Below, one piece after another: positions 61,318 to 64,000 of a stretch of 64,000 nt of DNA. Source of the stretch: Candidatus Muiribacterium halophilum (GTDB lineage: Bacteria > Muiribacteriota > Muiribacteriia > Muiribacteriales > Muiribacteriaceae). Location: the NCBI GenBank assembly GCA_023228995.1, contig JALOAD010000007.1, positions 24,289 to 88,288 on the forward strand. Reading direction: 5' to 3'. The first letter of the stretch is position 1, and each line of letters opens with the position of its first letter. The notes under the pieces were generated by a model. It was not told where the DNA came from and did not search any database. It worked only from the letters and a program-made list of their open reading frames with translations. Both the position numbers and the translations under genes were made by a program.

Positions 61318-62319
61318 TTAAAAACCACCGATTATCTCTCCTGTTTCGCAGTCTATGACTAATGTCATTACCCAGCCAGAATATCCTCTGATATCAAAAC
61401 TAAAAGCCCAAGATAACCTAGACTCTTTCTCTTTTGGAAAATATTTATTTGAAAATTCTTTCATATAATAATAAATTGGATTTGTCATTTTGTATTTAAA
61501 ATTATTTCTGTATGCATAAATTGGATTTGTCATTTTGTATTTAAAATTATTTCTGTATGCATAAATTGGATTTTTGTTATTTAAACCTTTAAAATATATA
61601 GTATTGGAAACATCATCTATTTCTTCCAATTTTATGTCTGATAATTTAAAATATAACTTCTTTGTTAAAAAATCATAAGCAATATCCAACGCATCTTCCC
61701 TTAATATTTTCATTTTTCCACTATACTTATAATCAACACCGTTATATATAGTATAAAATCCTTTGAATTCCCCATCTTTAAAAAAATCAATTGAAAAATA
61801 TTCACCTAAATAATATTTTCCAGTATATTTATGAAAAATAAGATTCCAATAATATCTTTTAGGATCTATATCAGGCATTGAAATTATAGAAGTCAATTTA
61901 AATCGACTTTTAACATGATCTTTTCTGAATATCTCTATATATTGCCAAACATTTTTTATAATTTCTTCTTTATCTACTATTCTTATATCTTCATTATAAT
62001 CATCGAAATTTTTATCAAAAGAAAAAATCAATCCATTTAAATCTGCGGTAAGAGAATATTCTTGATTATTTTTATCATTAAATACTATATAATATCTTTC
62101 ACCAACATATTCTTTTTTTTCAAACATATTAAAATGTTCAATAGCAAAATTTTCTATTTTTTCACCGGTTATTTTTTCAATTGCCTCTTTATTAATGGAT
62201 AATATTTTATCTATTAAACCTATATTTTTATTTATTAATTCTTTGTCGCCATAATTATAAGCCAAAACATTAAAAATCAAGCAGTTAATTAAAAGTAATA
62301 AAAATATTTTAATTCTCAT
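61318..62319 (-). CDS. Secreted PepSY/YcdB-like protein (A1)
   Basis: 333 residues. The signal peptide opens MRIKIFLLLLINCLIFNVLA. PepSY-like elements are ILREDALDIAYDFLTKKLYF (about 205-225), RLSWAFSFDIRGYSG and the end LVIDCETGEIIGGF, the family's final strand pair. A 15-residue block NPIYAYRNNFKYKMT is duplicated in tandem at about 249-278. It overlaps the B1 stop by 11 bases. The last codons are nearly identical to those of the partial A0 gene at the window end. Confidence 0.75.
   Translation of the reverse strand: MRIKIFLLLLINCLIFNVLAYNYGDKELINKNIGLIDKILSINKEAIEKITGEKIENFAIEHFNMFEKKEYVGERYYIVFNDKNNQEYSLTADLNGLIFSFDKNFDDYNEDIRIVDKEEIIKNVWQYIEIFRKDHVKSRFKLTSIISMPDIDPKRYYWNLIFHKYTGKYYLGEYFSIDFFKDGEFKGFYTIYNGVDYKYSGKMKILREDALDIAYDFLTKKLYFKLSDIKLEEIDDVSNTIYFKGLNNKNPIYAYRNNFKYKMTNPIYAYRNNFKYKMTNPIYYYMKEFSNKYFPKEKESRLSWAFSFDIRGYSGWVMTLVIDCETGEIIGGF
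61471..61571. repeat. 45-bp tandem duplication inside A1
   Basis: Two perfect 45-bp units begin at 61471 and 61516 and a partial third at 61561 (each starts ATAAATTGGA). They encode 15 residues repeated in frame, so the protein stays open; this looks recent. Confidence 0.95.
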
Positions 62320-63820
62320 TTATCTTTAATTTTATATCCTTTGCATTTGTTTTTTGTATAAGTCTTAATTTGCCAATTAAATCTGAATTTCCTTTTATTA
62401 ATTCAAAGTAGGCTCTTTTTATAGTATATCCACTATTTAAATATGCAAATAATATTTTTGATACATTTATAGAATCTCCTGAATTAGGCTTATCATTCCA
62501 ACCAATATAAAAATCAGTGTTAAAGACTTTTCTATATTCTTCGCCTGTATCATAATTGATTCTGTTATTATTATTTTGCAATTTAGCACTCCAACATCCA
62601 TTTATAAATACAAACTTCATATTACTTCCTAAAGGTATTTCATTCTTTTTTAATAAAAAAATATCTTCAATATCTGATATTCCTCCACCAAAAATCCCAC
62701 TTTTTAATGTTAATCCCGAAATTGTCTCTATCATATTTGAAGCAGTATTACCATAAGTTATTTGCTGAGTATGTCCAAAATAATAAAAAACATCAGGTTT
62801 TTCATTCAGTTGTTCTATTACCTGATTCTTTTCAGGATTCAGATTCTTATTAAACATATATCCTAGATCAATCATCAGATTTTCCATCTGTTTAACTATA
62901 AATTGTGAGAACCAGAAGGTTGGATATGAATATATGTACAAAAAGTTCTTGCTCTTTTTAATCTCTCTTTCCAAATCATTGTATCTTATTTTCATTATTT
63001 TATCTGAATTTATATCTATTTTTAAAAACTTATAAATTTCCTGCTCCATAATTATATATTCGTCTTCATTTATATTATCCGACATAACATATCTATCAGA
63101 ATAATAAATATTACCATTTTCATAATTACAAGGTATTACAATTTCTTCATTGCCTACAGAAATAATAATATTAATGATATTTCTTCTGGAAGCACTTAAA
63201 ACTTTTATCTTGAATTTGGTGTTTTCAGGAACAAATTGTTTCTGATCGAGTTTCGCAACAGCATTTTCATTGCAAAACATATTACTGATAAGATATGGCT
63301 TTATATCATTCTCCTCATAATCTGGTCCCTGCCATACTGGAAAATGCAGTCTTTCTTTTTCCTGTATTTCTCCATCATCATCAAGATCATTTATTATCTC
63401 ACCATTTTTTTTCACATACTCAATTTCACATGAATCTGCTAAGGAGCGATGGGTCAAACCGTCTATAGAATTACGGATTTGACCCTTTTCTATTATCTGC
63501 GGATATGGTAATGGATAGTTTATCTTAACTTCAAAACTGTCATAAGCTACATCGTTATCCGGATCATCGTCCTGATTTACCTCTGGTATCTCGGTTGCAA
63601 ATATTCTTGTATCTTCTCCTGTTTCTTTTAATACAACATGATGAGATAAACTGTAATGAGGATCTAATATCATTGCTTCTATCTCATCCGCTTTATTGTC
63701 TGTATATTCAGATAAGAATTTCAATGAAAGATGTAACAGATCTCCTGCATACGGACTTTCTCCCATTCCTATCATTTCAGAATTATACGAGTTTATAATC
63801 GGGTATTGATTAAAAACCAC
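62309..63820 (-). CDS. Putative caspase-fold cysteine peptidase (B1)
   Basis: 503 residues from a GTG at 63820 inside the end of A0. By alignment of the junction with B2 the start could instead be ATT at about 63798 or an ATG at about 63775. No signal peptide is visible. The C-terminal domain matches B2: candidate His350 in DVFYYFGHTQ, candidate Cys409 in MKFVFINGCWSAK, then TDFYIGWNDKPNSGDSINVS and an Ala-rich helix. The N-terminal part differs and has a calcium-site-like DLDDDGEIQEKE. It is likely a peptidase, possibly secreted as part of an assembly with the PepSY-like proteins. Confidence 0.62.
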   Translation of the reverse strand: MVFNQYPIINSYNSEMIGMGESPYAGDLLHLSLKFLSEYTDNKADEIEAMILDPHYSLSHHVVLKETGEDTRIFATEIPEVNQDDDPDNDVAYDSFEVKINYPLPYPQIIEKGQIRNSIDGLTHRSLADSCEIEYVKKNGEIINDLDDDGEIQEKERLHFPVWQGPDYEENDIKPYLISNMFCNENAVAKLDQKQFVPENTKFKIKVLSASRRNIINIIISVGNEEIVIPCNYENGNIYYSDRYVMSDNINEDEYIIMEQEIYKFLKIDINSDKIMKIRYNDLEREIKKSKNFLYIYSYPTFWFSQFIVKQMENLMIDLGYMFNKNLNPEKNQVIEQLNEKPDVFYYFGHTQQITYGNTASNMIETISGLTLKSGIFGGGISDIEDIFLLKKNEIPLGSNMKFVFINGCWSAKLQNNNNRINYDTGEEYRKVFNTDFYIGWNDKPNSGDSINVSKILFAYLNSGYTIKRAYFELIKGNSDLIGKLRLIQKTNAKDIKLKINEN

Positions 63821-64000
63821 CTATTATCTCTCCTGTTTCGCAATCAACATATACAACATAGAAATTTCCACTGTATCCAACTTTTTTTCCTTTATTTCCT
63901 AAAGATACTATTACTGCCCATGCAAGTCTTAATCTTTCTATCCCAACATCTCTATAATATCCTTTCATATTCTCTTTTTTTAATATGCTGTTTGATTCTT
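63810..64000 (-). CDS. Secreted PepSY/YcdB-like protein (A0), 3' part only
   Basis: The last 62 codons of a third paralogue; its start lies beyond the window. The readable end contains RLRLAWAVIVSLGNKGKK, VGYSGNFYVVYVDC and ETGEIIGGF, nearly the same as A1. The stop TAA is at 63810-63812, followed by the B1 gene in the same relation as A1 to B2. Confidence 0.8.
   Translation of the reverse strand, partial: ESNSILKKENMKGYYRDVGIERLRLAWAVIVSLGNKGKKVGYSGNFYVVYVDCETGEIIGGF

Overview
The window is strongly A+T-rich DNA (by eye, not calculated) from a strictly anaerobic, H2-metabolising bacterium. A PilQ-type secretin with PilM/N/O/P, a lipobox protein and many signal peptides indicate an envelope with an outer membrane. 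[FeFe] hydrogenases, hybrid cluster protein, RNase HIII, a SpoIID-domain protein and oxygen-independent QueH fit a fermentative, deep-branching lineage. A candidate phylum of the Muiribacteriota/Fusobacteriota kind is possible, but the sequence alone does not settle it. No rRNA, tRNA or CRISPR array was recognised. Nearly all genes are on the minus strand.

Layout. 1-16 kb is mostly housekeeping: leuS, a STAS protein, an XRE-cupin regulator, an exported protein pair, HDOD, nadB, a Ski2-like helicase, spoIID, queH, ruvB-ruvA-ruvC and yebC. A CZB-type chemoreceptor follows at 16.4-18.1 kb. hcp and a divergent Crp/Fnr regulator (18.5-21.1 kb) share a perfect palindromic operator. From 21.06 to 24.40 kb lies a small island holding a CPBP protease, a broken secreted-protein gene and a DarT/DarG toxin-antitoxin pair. 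It is bounded by a 48-bp perfect direct repeat whose first copy is the 3' end of the regulator gene.

24.6-38.1 kb is a hydrogen-metabolism locus with two complete HydABC-type electron-bifurcating [FeFe]-hydrogenase sets. It also carries a 2Fe-2S protein, a sensory-type hydrogenase homologue, two GHKL ATPases, two DRTGG-like proteins, a PHP protein and the maturase HydG. 38-45 kb has DUF2062, pyrF-pyrE, the type IV pilus/secretion operon pilMNOPQ and rnhC. 45.4-47.2 kb is a likely defence pair (AAA ATPase plus DUF4276). 47.5-50.0 kb is cheW plus a chemoreceptor. 50.4-56.5 kb is an envelope operon (DUF4175, TPR, and an asparagine-synthetase-B-like family in name only), followed by priA.

58.9-64.0 kb is the least familiar part. 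It is a tandem array alternating secreted PepSY/YcdB-like proteins with proteins that look like caspase-fold (CHAT/C25-like) cysteine peptidases. The junctions are homologous, there is a truncated third peptidase remnant, and the array runs off the window edge.

Intergenic DNA carries at least three dispersed repeat families. R1 is degenerate decamers around TTTATACGCT or TATACTGC, with a large array at 50.1-50.46 kb. R2 is an element of about 75 bp with a CCCGG/CCGGG hairpin. R3 is clusters of short hairpins whose stems vary but stay self-complementary.
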